64,000 bases of DNA, from contig NZ_CP032317.1 in NCBI RefSeq assembly GCF_003574965.1, forward strand, positions 3,782,001-3,846,000. Reading direction: 5' to 3'. Every line of letters starts with the position of its first letter. Position 1 is the first letter of the stretch. Of this stretch, positions 9,635-20,257 are shown piece after piece. The notes beneath the pieces are model-generated. The model saw only the letters and a program-made list of their open reading frames with translations, did not search any database and was not told the origin of the DNA. Both the position numbers and the translations under genes were made by a program. The stretch comes from Hymenobacter oligotrophus. Lineage in GTDB: Bacteria > Bacteroidota > Bacteroidia > Cytophagales > Hymenobacteraceae.

Positions 9635-9689
9635 CGCTTCTTGATTACAAGCCGGCACCGAACAGAGTACCAACCTGTACGTGCAATCC

Positions 9690-10172
9690 ATGAGCGAAGT
9701 CCAGCGCATCATCGACCAACTACAACGCGCCTTCGACGGCGACGCGTGGTCGGGCCCGTCGCTGCAGGCCACTTTGCTAGGTGTTTCGGCTGCCCAAGCG
9801 GCTATGCACCCGTTGCTGCAAGCGCACAGTATTTGGGAGTTGGTGCTGCACCTCACCACCTGGTCCGACACGGTGCGCCAGCGCATCGAGCAGCGCCAAA
9901 ACGTACCACCCGCAGCCGCCGATTGGCCCGTTGCGCCAGCTGTCCCCAGCGAGGCTGCTTGGCAACAAGCAAACCACGAACTTTGCCTAGCGCACGAGCG
10001 GTTAGTGGCCCTGCTTCGCACATTGCCCGATGCCGACCTAGAGCAGGTGCTTGGTACGGCGCGCGACCGGGCCGATGGTTCGGGCGTTTCGATTTACGTA
10101 TTGTTGCACGGCACCGCGCAGCACTACTTGTACCACGCGGGCCAAATTGCGCTGCTCCGCAAGCTTCTCTGA
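9690..10172 (+). CDS. DinB family protein
   Basis: A 160-residue four-helix-bundle protein of the DinB/YfiT superfamily, whose members bind a metal through three His residues. The candidates are His in HSIWELVLHL near residue 48 and in HGTAQHYLYHAGQ near the C-terminus. Family members act as thiol-dependent S-transferases or in stress tolerance; the substrate here is unknown. The ATG at 9690 is preferred over an in-frame GTG at 9681. The dapF gene follows 15 bases later, so the two may be co-transcribed. Confidence 0.82.
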   Translation: MSEVQRIIDQLQRAFDGDAWSGPSLQATLLGVSAAQAAMHPLLQAHSIWELVLHLTTWSDTVRQRIEQRQNVPPAAADWPVAPAVPSEAAWQQANHELCLAHERLVALLRTLPDADLEQVLGTARDRADGSGVSIYVLLHGTAQHYLYHAGQIALLRKLL

Positions 10173-10187
10173 TTTTACCTTTTCGTC

Positions 10188-10976
10188 ATGCGTTTTCACA
10201 AATACCAAGGCACCGGCAACGACTTCGTCATGATCGACGACCGGCAGCGTACCTTTCCGGCCGCCGACAACGCCTTGGTACGTCGCCTCTGCGACCGGCG
10301 CCGCGGCATCGGGGCCGATGGCCTCATTCTGCTGCGCACCCTGCCCGAATACGACTTCGAAATGGTGTACTACAACGCCGATGGCTATGTGGGCTCGATG
10401 TGCGGAAACGGCGGCCGATGCACCGTGGCCTTCGCGCATCGCCTAGGTGTCATTCAAAGCCAGGCCAATTTCCTGGCTGCCGACGGCCCGCACGAAGCCA
10501 GCATCGACGACAACGGCACTGTGCGCCTGCGCATGATTGATGTGGCCGGCCAGCAGGACACTCCCGATGGCGTATTTCTGAATACCGGCTCGCCGCACGT
10601 CGTTCGTTTTTTGCCCAACAGCACGCTGGCCGAGTACAACGTGTACGCCGAAGGCCGCGCCGTGCGCTTTGGCGATGCATTCCGGGAACGGGGTGGCACC
10701 AACGTCAACTTCGTAGAAGCGCCCGTAATCGAGGGCCAGCCTTGGCAAGTGCGCACCTACGAGCGCGGCGTAGAGGACGAAACGTACTCGTGCGGCACCG
10801 GCGTAACGGCCGTGGCCTTGGCTGCGGCGCGGCGCGGTGCCGTAAGCCCCGTGCCGCTGCGCACCATCGGCGGCGATTTGTCGGTGTCGTTCGAGCTGCA
10901 CCCCGATGGCACGTTTACCAACGTGTACCTCAACGGCCCAGCCGAGTTTGTATTCGAAGGCGATATTGCACTATAG
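10188..10976 (+). CDS. dapF: Diaminopimelate epimerase
   Basis: A 262-residue enzyme that converts LL- to meso-diaminopimelate for lysine and peptidoglycan synthesis in the cytoplasm. The fold is a tandem repeat with one catalytic Cys per half: C72 in MCGNGGRC and C202 in SCGTGVTA. The N-terminal FHKYQGTGNDFVMID motif is diagnostic. Length is normal for the family. TACCTTTT lies about ten bases before the ATG, one base off the -7 consensus, so a near-leaderless internal promoter is possible. A GNAT gene starts three bases after the stop. Confidence 0.96.
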   Translation: MRFHKYQGTGNDFVMIDDRQRTFPAADNALVRRLCDRRRGIGADGLILLRTLPEYDFEMVYYNADGYVGSMCGNGGRCTVAFAHRLGVIQSQANFLAADGPHEASIDDNGTVRLRMIDVAGQQDTPDGVFLNTGSPHVVRFLPNSTLAEYNVYAEGRAVRFGDAFRERGGTNVNFVEAPVIEGQPWQVRTYERGVEDETYSCGTGVTAVALAAARRGAVSPVPLRTIGGDLSVSFELHPDGTFTNVYLNGPAEFVFEGDIAL

Positions 10977-10979
10977 CCG

Positions 10980-11507
10980 ATGCTGCGCTCCGATACGGTC
11001 TATTTACGGGCCCTCGAAGCCAACGACCTAGGATTTCTTTACGATATCGAGAACGACGCAAGCGTGTGGGGCCAAGCCAGCGACACGCTCACGCCGATTT
11101 CGCGCCACAGCTTGCGGCAGTATTTGAACAATGCCGCGGCCGATTTTTACGAAGTGCGCCAGTTGCGCTTGGTGATTTGCACAAACGCCGCCGACGAGGC
11201 TGTTGGTACTGTCGATCTGTTCAACTTCGATCCGCACCATAGGCGCGCGGCCGTGGGCATCATGGTGGCGGCTACCCACCGCCGCCGCGGCTATGCCGCC
11301 GAGGCCCTGCAATTGCTGCTGAAATACGCCCGCCACACTTTGCACTTGCACCAAGTGTATTGCACGGTGGCGGCCAACAACACGGCCAGTTTGCTCTTGT
11401 TTAAGACCGCTGCATTTCGGCGGGTTGGGGTTAGGTACCAGTGGCTTGTGCACGAGAACGGGTGGCAAGACGCCGTAGAAATGCAACGATTGTTAGCGGA
11501 CCACTAG
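10980..11507 (+). CDS. GNAT family N-acetyltransferase
   Basis: A 175-residue acetyltransferase of the RimJ/RimL-like type. YLRALEANDLGFLYDIEND forms the N-terminal strand-helix, GTVDLFNFDPHHRRAAVGIMV the central strands, and HRRRGYAAEALQLLLKYA the acetyl-CoA-binding loop (R/QxxGxG/A pattern as RRRGYA). The acceptor is unknown; spermidine or ribosomal-protein N-termini are common in this branch. It sits three bases after dapF and is probably translated from the same message. Its stop codon lies in the loop of the terminator hairpin. Confidence 0.85.
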   Translation: MLRSDTVYLRALEANDLGFLYDIENDASVWGQASDTLTPISRHSLRQYLNNAAADFYEVRQLRLVICTNAADEAVGTVDLFNFDPHHRRAAVGIMVAATHRRRGYAAEALQLLLKYARHTLHLHQVYCTVAANNTASLLLFKTAAFRRVGVRYQWLVHENGWQDAVEMQRLLADH

Positions 11508-11521
11508 GTCCGCTTTTTTTT
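11495..11521 (+). terminator. Terminator overlapping the GNAT stop codon
   Basis: AGCGGACC and GGTCCGCT form an eight-base stem around ACTA, followed by a run of Ts. The TAG stop at 11505-11507 lies at the loop, so the last GNAT codons are part of the hairpin. Confidence 0.8.
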
Positions 11522-11688
11522 GTCCGTGGAGTTGCCGCATAGTGCAAGCTACTCCGGCTAGCATCCTTTTTCGGGCGGCTTGCGTATGCTCCTATGCCGC
11601 GCTTGGTGAGCGGGTTGTATTCTCACCGGGCCACCCGACTTCCCCACCACGCCGTTTCGCCAAAACACTTTTTGACGCCTCTATCCGC

Positions 11689-12939
11689 ATGTCCTTACTC
11701 GATGCCACGACCCTCGCGTCGTCTAATGCTACCGAATCCGTTGCCAACCCTAACGCTGCCCAATCGACCGACATAGCCACCACTACCAACCAGAGCGCCG
11801 AAACCAATCAACTACCCGACTTGGTGTGTTTTGCCCACTTGCATTGGGATTTTGTTTGGCAACGGCCCCAGCACCTGCTTTCGCGCTTTGCAAAGCAAAC
11901 GCGCGTGTTTTACGTGGAGGAGCCCTGCACTCACTGGGAAGACCACCAGATGGAGCCTTGGCTTGAGATTAAGGACCGCGAAGAAGGCCGCCTGAAAATT
12001 GTGGTGGTGCACCTGCCCGGCAACTGCGTGGATGCCGCCGCCGACGAAGTGCAGGCCCGTATCCTGACGGAGTACTTCGAAAAGGAAAACGTTAAGGATT
12101 TTATTGCCTGGTACTACTCGCCCATGTTCCTGGCCAAGTCGCGCCAGCTGAAGCCGGCCCTCACCATCTACGACTGCATGGATGAGCTGGCCAACTTCAA
12201 AGGTGCGCACCCCGAGCTACGCAGCCGCGAGCAAGAGCTGTTTCAAAAAGCGCAACTGGTCTTTACCGGCGGCCAAAGCTTGTACGAGGCCAAAACCAAG
12301 CAGCACCACAGCGCGCACGCTTTCCCGAGCAGCATCGACAAGGCTCACTTTGGGCAGGCCCGCAACGCCGACCTAGCCGAGCCCGCCGACCAAGCTGGCA
12401 TTGCACACCCACGCGTTGGTTTCTTCGGCGTGGTTGATGAGCGCCTCGACATTGAGCTGCTGCGCGAGCTGGCGGCTGCCCACCCCGAGTGGCAATTTAT
12501 CGTCATTGGGCCGGTGGTGAAAATTGAGGCAAGCGTGCTGCCGCAAGGCGCCAACATCCACTACCTAGGTGGCAAAGACTACAAACAGTTGCCCGCCTAC
12601 CTCAAAGGCTGGGACGTAGCCACCCTGCTCTTCGCCGACAACGAAAGCACCAAATTCATTTCGCCTACCAAAACTCCCGAATACCTCGCTGCGGGCAAAC
12701 CCGTAGTGAGCACTCCGATCCGCGACGTGGTGCGCCCCTACGGCGAACTAGGCCTGGTGCACATCGCCGCCGATGCCCCCAAATTCGGCAAGGCCATCGA
12801 AATGGCCTTGGACGAAGCAGACGACGCTGCTTGGCTGCAGCGCGTAGATGATTACCTGGCCACGATTTCGTGGGACCAGACCTGGCAGCAGATGGTGAAC
12901 CTGATGCAAGCCGAACTACGGCGCGTAGCCGCCCGCTAA
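11689..12939 (+). CDS. GT-B glycosyltransferase (glycosyltransferase family 1 type)
   Basis: A 416-residue cytoplasmic glycosyltransferase. After a ~40-residue Thr/Asn/Ala-rich N-terminus, the Rossmann-like domain starts with LVCFAHLHWDFVWQRPQHLLSRFA; TIYDCMDELANFKG and FTGGQSLYEAK follow. The C-terminal domain has GFFGVVDERLD and the donor-site region SPTKTPEYLAAGKPVVSTP. This is the TuaH/WsaF-like layout found in surface polysaccharide clusters. I start at the ATG at 11689; an upstream in-frame non-ATG start would add 49 unlikely residues. It heads a cluster with glf, a GH1-type gene and an RmlD-like gene; a galactofuranosyl donor would fit but is inferred. Confidence 0.83.
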   Translation: MSLLDATTLASSNATESVANPNAAQSTDIATTTNQSAETNQLPDLVCFAHLHWDFVWQRPQHLLSRFAKQTRVFYVEEPCTHWEDHQMEPWLEIKDREEGRLKIVVVHLPGNCVDAAADEVQARILTEYFEKENVKDFIAWYYSPMFLAKSRQLKPALTIYDCMDELANFKGAHPELRSREQELFQKAQLVFTGGQSLYEAKTKQHHSAHAFPSSIDKAHFGQARNADLAEPADQAGIAHPRVGFFGVVDERLDIELLRELAAAHPEWQFIVIGPVVKIEASVLPQGANIHYLGGKDYKQLPAYLKGWDVATLLFADNESTKFISPTKTPEYLAAGKPVVSTPIRDVVRPYGELGLVHIAADAPKFGKAIEMALDEADDAAWLQRVDDYLATISWDQTWQQMVNLMQAELRRVAAR

Positions 12940-13017
12940 CATTTTCCGTACACGGTACACGCGAACGGTTCATTCATCCTACTTCATAACCAATTCACCA
13001 CCTGCACCTTCTGAGCT

Positions 13018-14214
<1,197 letters not shown>

Positions 14215-14289
14215 CCCTACCCCTCATTTGCGCCGACGTGTAGCTTCAGTTGCCGTGCTGCTACACGTCGCGCTTTTTACACCTATTGC

Positions 14290-15582
14290 ATGGCAACTGT
14301 TGAACTGTGGGGCGGTGTGGAATGCACTGTCAACCGCGTCGGCGACGAGTTCTTCGACCAATTGGAGATGAGCGGGCACCGCGCCCGCCTCTCCGATTTG
14401 GAGCTGTTTGCCGAGCTCGGGATACGCAAGCTGCGCTATCCTGTGCTGTGGGAGTCGGTGGCTCCCGACGGCCTCAATACGCCCAATTGGCAATGGGCCG
14501 ACGAACGCCTGCCGCGCCTGCGCGACCTAGGCATCGACCCGATTGTGGGGCTGGTGCACCACGGCAGCGGCCCTCGCTACACGGCGCTGCACGCCGATAA
14601 TTTTGTGGCTGGCCTGGCCCGCTACGCCCGCATGGTAGCCGAGCGCTACCCTTGGGTAAACCACTACACCCCCGTAAACGAACCCCTCACAACGGCCCGC
14701 TTCAGCGGTTTGTACGGCCTGTGGTACCCCCACAGCACCGACGACCGCCTGTTCGTGCGCATGTTGCTGAACGAGGTATTGGGTACCCGCGCCGCCATGC
14801 TGGCCATCCGGGAGGTAAACCCTAAGGCCAAGCTGGTGCAAACCGAAGACCTAGGGAAAGTGCACAGCACGGGCCAGATGGCCTACCAGGCCGAGTTTGA
14901 AAACCACCGCCGCTGGCTCACCTTCGATTTGCTGTGCGGCCGCGTGGATGCTCATCATTACATGTGGCGCTTTCTGCGCGACAACGGCGCCCCCGAAGCC
15001 GAACTGCTCGACTTGGTGGCCAACCCGTTGCCGCCTGATATACTGGGCATCAACTACTACGTCACGAGCGAGCGGTTTCTCGACGACGAACGGCACCACT
15101 ACCCCGAGCGCTGTTACAGCCGCAACCACCACGACGAGTACGCCGACATTGAGGCGGTACGCGTGCTGCCTTTGCAAATGGCCGGCATCAAGCAATTGCT
15201 GCGCGAGGCCTGGGAGCGGTACCAGCTACCCATTGCCATTACCGAGTCGCACCTGGGCTGCACCCGCGAGGAGCAGCTGCGCTGGCTGCTACAATCTTGG
15301 AACGAAGCTAACGCCCTGCGGCAGGAGGGGGCCAACATCCGGGCCGTTACGGTATGGTCGCTCCTAGGTGCTTTCGACTGGGACAGCCTGCTTACCCGCC
15401 GCGGCGGCAGCTACGAAAGCGGCGTGTTTGATGTGCGCAGCGGCCAGCCCCGGCCCACTGCTTTGTTTAAAATGGTGCAAAGCCTCGCCCGCTCGGGGCG
15501 CTACCAGCATCCGCTGCTGGCCAACGAGGGGTGGTGGCGGCGCCCAGATCGTTTTGTTTACCGCACTTCACCGATCGTTTGA
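14290..15582 (+). CDS. Glycoside hydrolase family 1-type protein
   Basis: A 430-residue TIM-barrel protein of the GH1 type. It keeps the acid/base motif NEPLTT (E131) and the nucleophile motif ITESHLG (E319), so it may be catalytically active. LWGGVECTVNRVG at the N-terminus and VWSLLGAFDWDSLL near residue 360 fit the family. There is no signal peptide, so it acts in the cytoplasm, unusual for a polysaccharide-degrading enzyme and suggestive of a role in glycan assembly or trimming. The next gene starts three bases after its stop, implying translational coupling with the RmlD-like reductase. Confidence 0.87.
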   Translation: MATVELWGGVECTVNRVGDEFFDQLEMSGHRARLSDLELFAELGIRKLRYPVLWESVAPDGLNTPNWQWADERLPRLRDLGIDPIVGLVHHGSGPRYTALHADNFVAGLARYARMVAERYPWVNHYTPVNEPLTTARFSGLYGLWYPHSTDDRLFVRMLLNEVLGTRAAMLAIREVNPKAKLVQTEDLGKVHSTGQMAYQAEFENHRRWLTFDLLCGRVDAHHYMWRFLRDNGAPEAELLDLVANPLPPDILGINYYVTSERFLDDERHHYPERCYSRNHHDEYADIEAVRVLPLQMAGIKQLLREAWERYQLPIAITESHLGCTREEQLRWLLQSWNEANALRQEGANIRAVTVWSLLGAFDWDSLLTRRGGSYESGVFDVRSGQPRPTALFKMVQSLARSGRYQHPLLANEGWWRRPDRFVYRTSPIV

Positions 15583-15585
15583 GCT

Positions 15586-16527
15586 ATGAGTCGTCAGCTA
15601 TTCACTCCGGCTTCGCAGCCGCGTCAGCCCCTGCTTATCACCGGAGCCAACGGTACCTTAGGTAAAGCCTTTGCCCGGGTGTGTCAGATACGTGGCATCG
15701 ACGCGGTGGCGCTTACCCGGCAGGAGCTGGACATAGCCGACCTAGGAAGCATCGAGCAGGCGCTAACGCGTTACAATCCCTGGGCGGTCATCAACACGGC
15801 CGGGTACGTACGCGTCGACGACGCCGAAACCGACGCCGAGCGCTGCTTTCGCGAAAACAGCACCGGCCCCGCCATGCTGGCCACTGTGTGCGCCGCCCAC
15901 GGCGTGCAGCTGCTGACTTTTTCATCCGACTTGGTGTTCGACGGCTACAAAAACAACCCCTACGTGGAAAGCGACAAAGCCCGGCCGCTGAACGTGTATG
16001 GGCAAAGCAAGCAACGCGCCGAGCGGGAGGTGCTCAAGCTCATGAAAAGTGCGTTGGTAGTGCGTACTAGCGCCTTTTTCGGCCCCTGGGACGAGTACAA
16101 CTTCGTGCACTTTGTGCTGCGTTCGGCCCGCGAAGGCACCGCATTTGAGGCTGCCAACGACGTGCAGATTGCGCCTACTTACGTGCCCTGCCTCGTCAAC
16201 CACTCGCTCGATTTGCTTATTGACGAGGAGCGCGGCATTTGGCACTTGGCCAACCAAGGCTCGTGCACGTGGGCCGAACTGGCCTGTATGGCGGCCGAGC
16301 AAGCCGGTTACAATTCCGATTTTGTAGTAGGCCGGCCCATGGAGTCGTTTAACCTGCGCGCGGCCCGCCCCTTGCAAAGCGTGCTCAGCAGCGAGCAAGG
16401 CGTACTGCTGCCCCCCCTGGAGGCCTCGCTGCAGCAATACCTGCTCGATATTGGCCACGAGCCCAGCCACGATTTTGGCTTGCTTTCGGCGGGCTGCGCC
16501 GACAAAGGCACCAAAGTATCGGGCTAG
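15586..16527 (+). CDS. RmlD-like sugar-nucleotide reductase
   Basis: A 313-residue short-chain dehydrogenase of the dTDP-4-dehydrorhamnose reductase family. The NAD(P)-binding motif is TGANGTLGKAF, the active site shows SSDLVFDG and YGQSKQRAE (YxxxK), and WHLANQGSCTWAEL matches the C-terminal substrate domain. No rmlA, rmlB or rmlC is nearby, so it may act on a different nucleotide sugar from dTDP-rhamnose precursors. It is coupled to the GH1-type gene and is the last gene of the sugar cluster. Confidence 0.85.
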   Translation: MSRQLFTPASQPRQPLLITGANGTLGKAFARVCQIRGIDAVALTRQELDIADLGSIEQALTRYNPWAVINTAGYVRVDDAETDAERCFRENSTGPAMLATVCAAHGVQLLTFSSDLVFDGYKNNPYVESDKARPLNVYGQSKQRAEREVLKLMKSALVVRTSAFFGPWDEYNFVHFVLRSAREGTAFEAANDVQIAPTYVPCLVNHSLDLLIDEERGIWHLANQGSCTWAELACMAAEQAGYNSDFVVGRPMESFNLRAARPLQSVLSSEQGVLLPPLEASLQQYLLDIGHEPSHDFGLLSAGCADKGTKVSG

Positions 16528-16726
16528 GCTGGCCGCTGCCTAACCCACTGCCCAACTCCGGCGCACCCACCTGACAACTTAACGCCTTCGGCAAACCCTG
16601 CACTCTTTTTGAGGTTGCGGGGTTTGTCATTTCTAGGGCGCTCCTAGGTGCGGTTAAGGCTTTTCCATCAAACCGCTTATTTTTGAGGTGCGCCCCTGGC
16701 GTTTTCAGCAAATTCTTCTACCCAGC

Positions 16727-19700
16727 ATGTTCGATTTTATCGGGAAGGCCGTCACGAAAGTCTTCGGCACCAAGTCGGAGCGAGACTTGAAAGGCATCAT
16801 CCCTTACGTGGCGACCATCAACGCCGAATACGCCAAACTGGCAGGCATCTCCGATGACGAGCTGCGCGGCCAGACAGATCAGGTACGGGCCAGCATCAGC
16901 GAATACTTGAAGAATATCGACGGGCAGATTGCCGCTTTGCACCAGCGCATCGCCGACGAGCCTAACCTGGACATCCAGCAGAAGGAAACCGTATTCGAGC
17001 AAATTGATGCGCTGGAAAAGCAGCGTAACGCGCAGCTGGAAGAAGTGCTGCTGGAAGTGCTGCCGCAGGCTTTTGCCATTGTAAAAGAAACCGCGCGCCG
17101 CTACAAGGAAAACGGCCAGCTGGTGGTAACGGCCAACGACAAGGACCGCGAATACGCCCGCCGCGCGCCCAACGTAACCATCACCCCCGAGGGCAAAGCT
17201 GTGTGGGCCAACCGCTGGATGGCCGCCGGTGCCGAGGTGGTGTGGGACATGGTGCACTACGATGTGCAATTGATTGGTGGCGTGGTGCTGCACCAAGGCA
17301 AGATTGCCGAAATGGCCACCGGCGAAGGCAAAACGCTTGTTTCGACCTTGCCGGCGTTCCTCAACGCGCTGTCGAAGCGCGGCGTGCACCTAGTAACCGT
17401 AAACGACTACCTCGCCAAGCGCGACTCGGAGTGGAATGCGCCGCTGTTCGAATTCCACGGCATCACCGTGGACTGCATCGACAAGCACCAGCCCAACACC
17501 GATGCCCGCCGCCGCGCCTACGCTGCCGACATTACCTACGGCACCAACAACGAATTTGGCTTCGACTACCTGCGCGACAACATGGCGCGCGACCCGGAGG
17601 AGCTGGTGCAGCGCAAGCACCACTTCGCCATCGTCGACGAAGTTGACTCCGTACTGATCGACGACGCCCGTACGCCGCTCATCATTTCGGGCCCGGTGCC
17701 CAAAGGCGACGTGCACGAGTTTCTGGTGCTGAAGCCACGCATCCAGCGCCTCGTAGATGAGCAGCGCAAGCTGGTACAGCAGTACCTGCTCGATGCCAAA
17801 CGCCTTGTTAAAGAAGGCAACGATGGCCCCAAAGAAGGGGAGGGCGGCCTGGCGCTGTTCCGCGCCTACCGTGGTCTGCCCAAAAGCAAACCGCTCATCA
17901 AGTTCTTGTCGGAAACCGGCAACCGTGCCATTCTGCAGAAGGTAGAAAACCACTACCTGCAGGACAACTCGCGCCAGATGCCGCAGGCCGACAAGCCGCT
18001 GTTCTTCACCATCGACGAGAAGAACAACCAGATTGAGCTGACGGAGCGCGGCATTGACCTGATTACCGGTCAGGGCGAAGATCCGCACTTCTTCATCATG
18101 CCCGACATCGGCACCGAGCTGGCGCAGATTGAGAACAACAAGGCCATAAGCGCCGACGAGCGCCTGCACCAGAAAGAGCATCTGATGCAGGACTACCAGG
18201 AGAAGTCGGAGCGCATCCACACCGTAAACCAGCTGCTGAAAGCCTACACCTTGTTCGAGCGCGATGACCAGTACATCGTGACCGAAGACCACAAGGTGAA
18301 GATTGTGGACGAGCAGACTGGCCGCGTAATGGAAGGCCGCCGCTACTCCGATGGCCTGCACCAGGCCATTGAGGCCAAGGAAAACGTGCGCATCGAAGAC
18401 GCCACGCAGACCTACGCCACCGTAACGCTGCAGAACTACTTCCGCATGTACCACAAGCTGGGTGGCATGACGGGTACGGCCGAAACGGAAGCCGGCGAAT
18501 TTTGGCAGATCTACAAGCTCGACGTGGTGGTAATCCCCACCAACCGCGGCATTGCTCGCAAAGACCAGCACGACAAGGTTTACAAAACCACGCGCGAGAA
18601 GTACAACGCCGTGGCCGAGGAAATTCAGGAGCTGGTGAAAGCCGGCCGCCCGGTGCTGGTGGGTACTACTTCGGTTGAAAACTCCGAAATCATCAGCCGC
18701 TTGCTGAAGCTGCGCAAGATTCCGCACCAGGTGCTGAACGCCAAGCAAAACCAGCGCGAAGCCGAGATTGTAGCCAACGCCGGATATCCTGGCACCGTTA
18801 CCATCGCCACCAACATGGCCGGCCGTGGTACCGACATCAAGCTGAAAGAAACCTCGAAGGAGTCGGGTGGTCTGGCCATTATTGGTACGGAGCGCCACGA
18901 GTCTCGCCGCGTCGACCGCCAGCTGCGTGGCCGTGCCGGCCGCCAAGGCGACCCGGGTACGTCGCAGTTCTTCGTTTCGCTTGAAGACAACCTGATGCGC
19001 CTGTTTGGCTCCGACCGCATTGCCCGCCTCATGGACCGCATGGGCCTCGAGGAAGGCGAGGTGATTCAGCACTCGATGATTACCTCGTCGATTGAGCGCG
19101 CGCAGAAGAAGGTTGAGGAAAACAACTTCGGCATCCGGAAGCGCCTGCTCGAGTACGACGACGTGATGAACGCACAGCGCGAGGTGGTGTACCGCCGCCG
19201 CCGCAACGCCTTGTTCGGCGAGCGTTTGGAGCTCGACGTGTGGAACATGATCTACGACGTGTCGGAAGACATCGTGGCGGGCCACAAGATTTCGGGCGAT
19301 TACGCCGACTTCCAGCTGGCCATCATCCGCGTGTTCGGCTACGACACGCACATTACGGCCGCCGAGTTTGCCGCCCAGCAGCCGGCCCAGCTCACGCAGC
19401 GCCTCTACGACGAAGCCCTAGGTTACTACCACTCGAAGAACGAGGTAATTGGCGAGTCGGCGCTGCCGCTCATCAACGACCTGATCGAGCAGAACGCTCC
19501 GTTCGAAAACATTGCCGTGCCGTTCTCCGATCAGCGCAAGCAAGTAACGGCCGTGGCCAACCTGCGCAAGGCGCAGGCCAGCAACGGCCAGGAGCTGATG
19601 CGCGCCATGGAGAAGGTGGTGGTGCTCTCGCTGATCGACGACGCCTGGACGCAGCACCTGCGCCAAATGGACGACCTGAAGCAGGTGGTACAGAACGCCG

Positions 19701-20140
19701 TGTACGAGCAAAAAGACCCGCTGCTGGTGTACAAGTTCGAATCGTTCGAGTTGTTCAAGCGCATGATCAGCAAGGTGAACGAGGAAACCGTAACCTTCCT
19801 GTTCCACGCCGATATTCCGGCTACGCAGGCCAGCGCTACGGCCGAGCCGGAAATCATGTTCGAGGAAGCAGTGGCCGCGCCCCGCGCCCCGCAGCCTCGC
19901 CTGAAAGCCGAGAAGGAAGTGTCGACGTCGTCGTTGGGTGCAGGCCCCGAGGACCTGGACCAAGCCCACGACCTAGGGCTGGAGCCGCTCGAAAAGCAGC
20001 AGCCCGTACGCTCGCAGAAGGTTGCCAACCGCAACGACAAAGTGAGCGTGCAGTACATGGACGGCCGCATCCTGCGCGACGTGAAGTTCAAGAGCGTGGA
20101 AGAAGACGTGCTGAACAACCGCGCGGTTATCATCGACTAA
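16727..20140 (+). CDS. secA: Preprotein translocase ATPase SecA
   Basis: The 1,137-residue motor that drives unfolded preproteins through SecYEG. Walker A is ATGEGKTLVSTLPAFL, the DEAD-like motif is IVDEVDSVLIDDARTPL, and GMTGTAETEA, TNMAGRGTDIKL and QLRGRAGRQGDPG mark the second nucleotide-binding fold. It is longer than E. coli SecA owing to a large insertion around residues 345-500, usual in Bacteroidota. The C-terminus ends VSVQYMDGRILRDVKFKSVEED without the Cys-rich zinc motif that binds SecB. The ATG at 16727 gives the MFDFIGKAVTKVFG start typical of the group. It is transcribed alone and ends at a strong terminator. Confidence 0.97.
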   Translation: MFDFIGKAVTKVFGTKSERDLKGIIPYVATINAEYAKLAGISDDELRGQTDQVRASISEYLKNIDGQIAALHQRIADEPNLDIQQKETVFEQIDALEKQRNAQLEEVLLEVLPQAFAIVKETARRYKENGQLVVTANDKDREYARRAPNVTITPEGKAVWANRWMAAGAEVVWDMVHYDVQLIGGVVLHQGKIAEMATGEGKTLVSTLPAFLNALSKRGVHLVTVNDYLAKRDSEWNAPLFEFHGITVDCIDKHQPNTDARRRAYAADITYGTNNEFGFDYLRDNMARDPEELVQRKHHFAIVDEVDSVLIDDARTPLIISGPVPKGDVHEFLVLKPRIQRLVDEQRKLVQQYLLDAKRLVKEGNDGPKEGEGGLALFRAYRGLPKSKPLIKFLSETGNRAILQKVENHYLQDNSRQMPQADKPLFFTIDEKNNQIELTERGIDLITGQGEDPHFFIMPDIGTELAQIENNKAISADERLHQKEHLMQDYQEKSERIHTVNQLLKAYTLFERDDQYIVTEDHKVKIVDEQTGRVMEGRRYSDGLHQAIEAKENVRIEDATQTYATVTLQNYFRMYHKLGGMTGTAETEAGEFWQIYKLDVVVIPTNRGIARKDQHDKVYKTTREKYNAVAEEIQELVKAGRPVLVGTTSVENSEIISRLLKLRKIPHQVLNAKQNQREAEIVANAGYPGTVTIATNMAGRGTDIKLKETSKESGGLAIIGTERHESRRVDRQLRGRAGRQGDPGTSQFFVSLEDNLMRLFGSDRIARLMDRMGLEEGEVIQHSMITSSIERAQKKVEENNFGIRKRLLEYDDVMNAQREVVYRRRRNALFGERLELDVWNMIYDVSEDIVAGHKISGDYADFQLAIIRVFGYDTHITAAEFAAQQPAQLTQRLYDEALGYYHSKNEVIGESALPLINDLIEQNAPFENIAVPFSDQRKQVTAVANLRKAQASNGQELMRAMEKVVVLSLIDDAWTQHLRQMDDLKQVVQNAVYEQKDPLLVYKFESFELFKRMISKVNEETVTFLFHADIPATQASATAEPEIMFEEAVAAPRAPQPRLKAEKEVSTSSLGAGPEDLDQAHDLGLEPLEKQQPVRSQKVANRNDKVSVQYMDGRILRDVKFKSVEEDVLNNRAVIID

Positions 20141-20160
20141 CACGCTGGCTAACACAAGCC

Positions 20161-20203
20161 AAAACAAAACCGCCCCGGCCCTAGGTCGGGGCGGTTTTGT
20201 TTT
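20161..20203 (+). terminator. Terminator after secA
   Basis: Arms of 17 bases, AAAACAAAACCGCCCCG and its exact complement, enclose a loop containing CCTAGG. The T-rich right arm makes it a rho-independent terminator. Confidence 0.85.
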
Positions 20204-20245
20204 AGGCCGGCAGCAATGCCAACGAGCCTACTCTACCAGCTTGCT

Positions 20246-20253
20246 TACCTTTG
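20246..20253 (+). promoter_or_regulatory. -7 promoter box four bases before the deoC start codon
   Basis: TACCTTTG matches TAnnTTTG exactly and ends four bases before ATG 20258. With a start site about seven bases downstream of the box, the mRNA would begin at or very near the A of the start codon, giving a leaderless message. No clear -33 TTG is present. Confidence 0.55.
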
Positions 20254-20257
20254 CGCC

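Noticed and set aside
17390-19351. A 650-codon open frame antisense to secA
   Set aside because: It lies entirely opposite a highly conserved gene, its translation is rich in Val/His/Leu without motifs, and long antisense frames are expected in GC-rich DNA with strong third-position bias.
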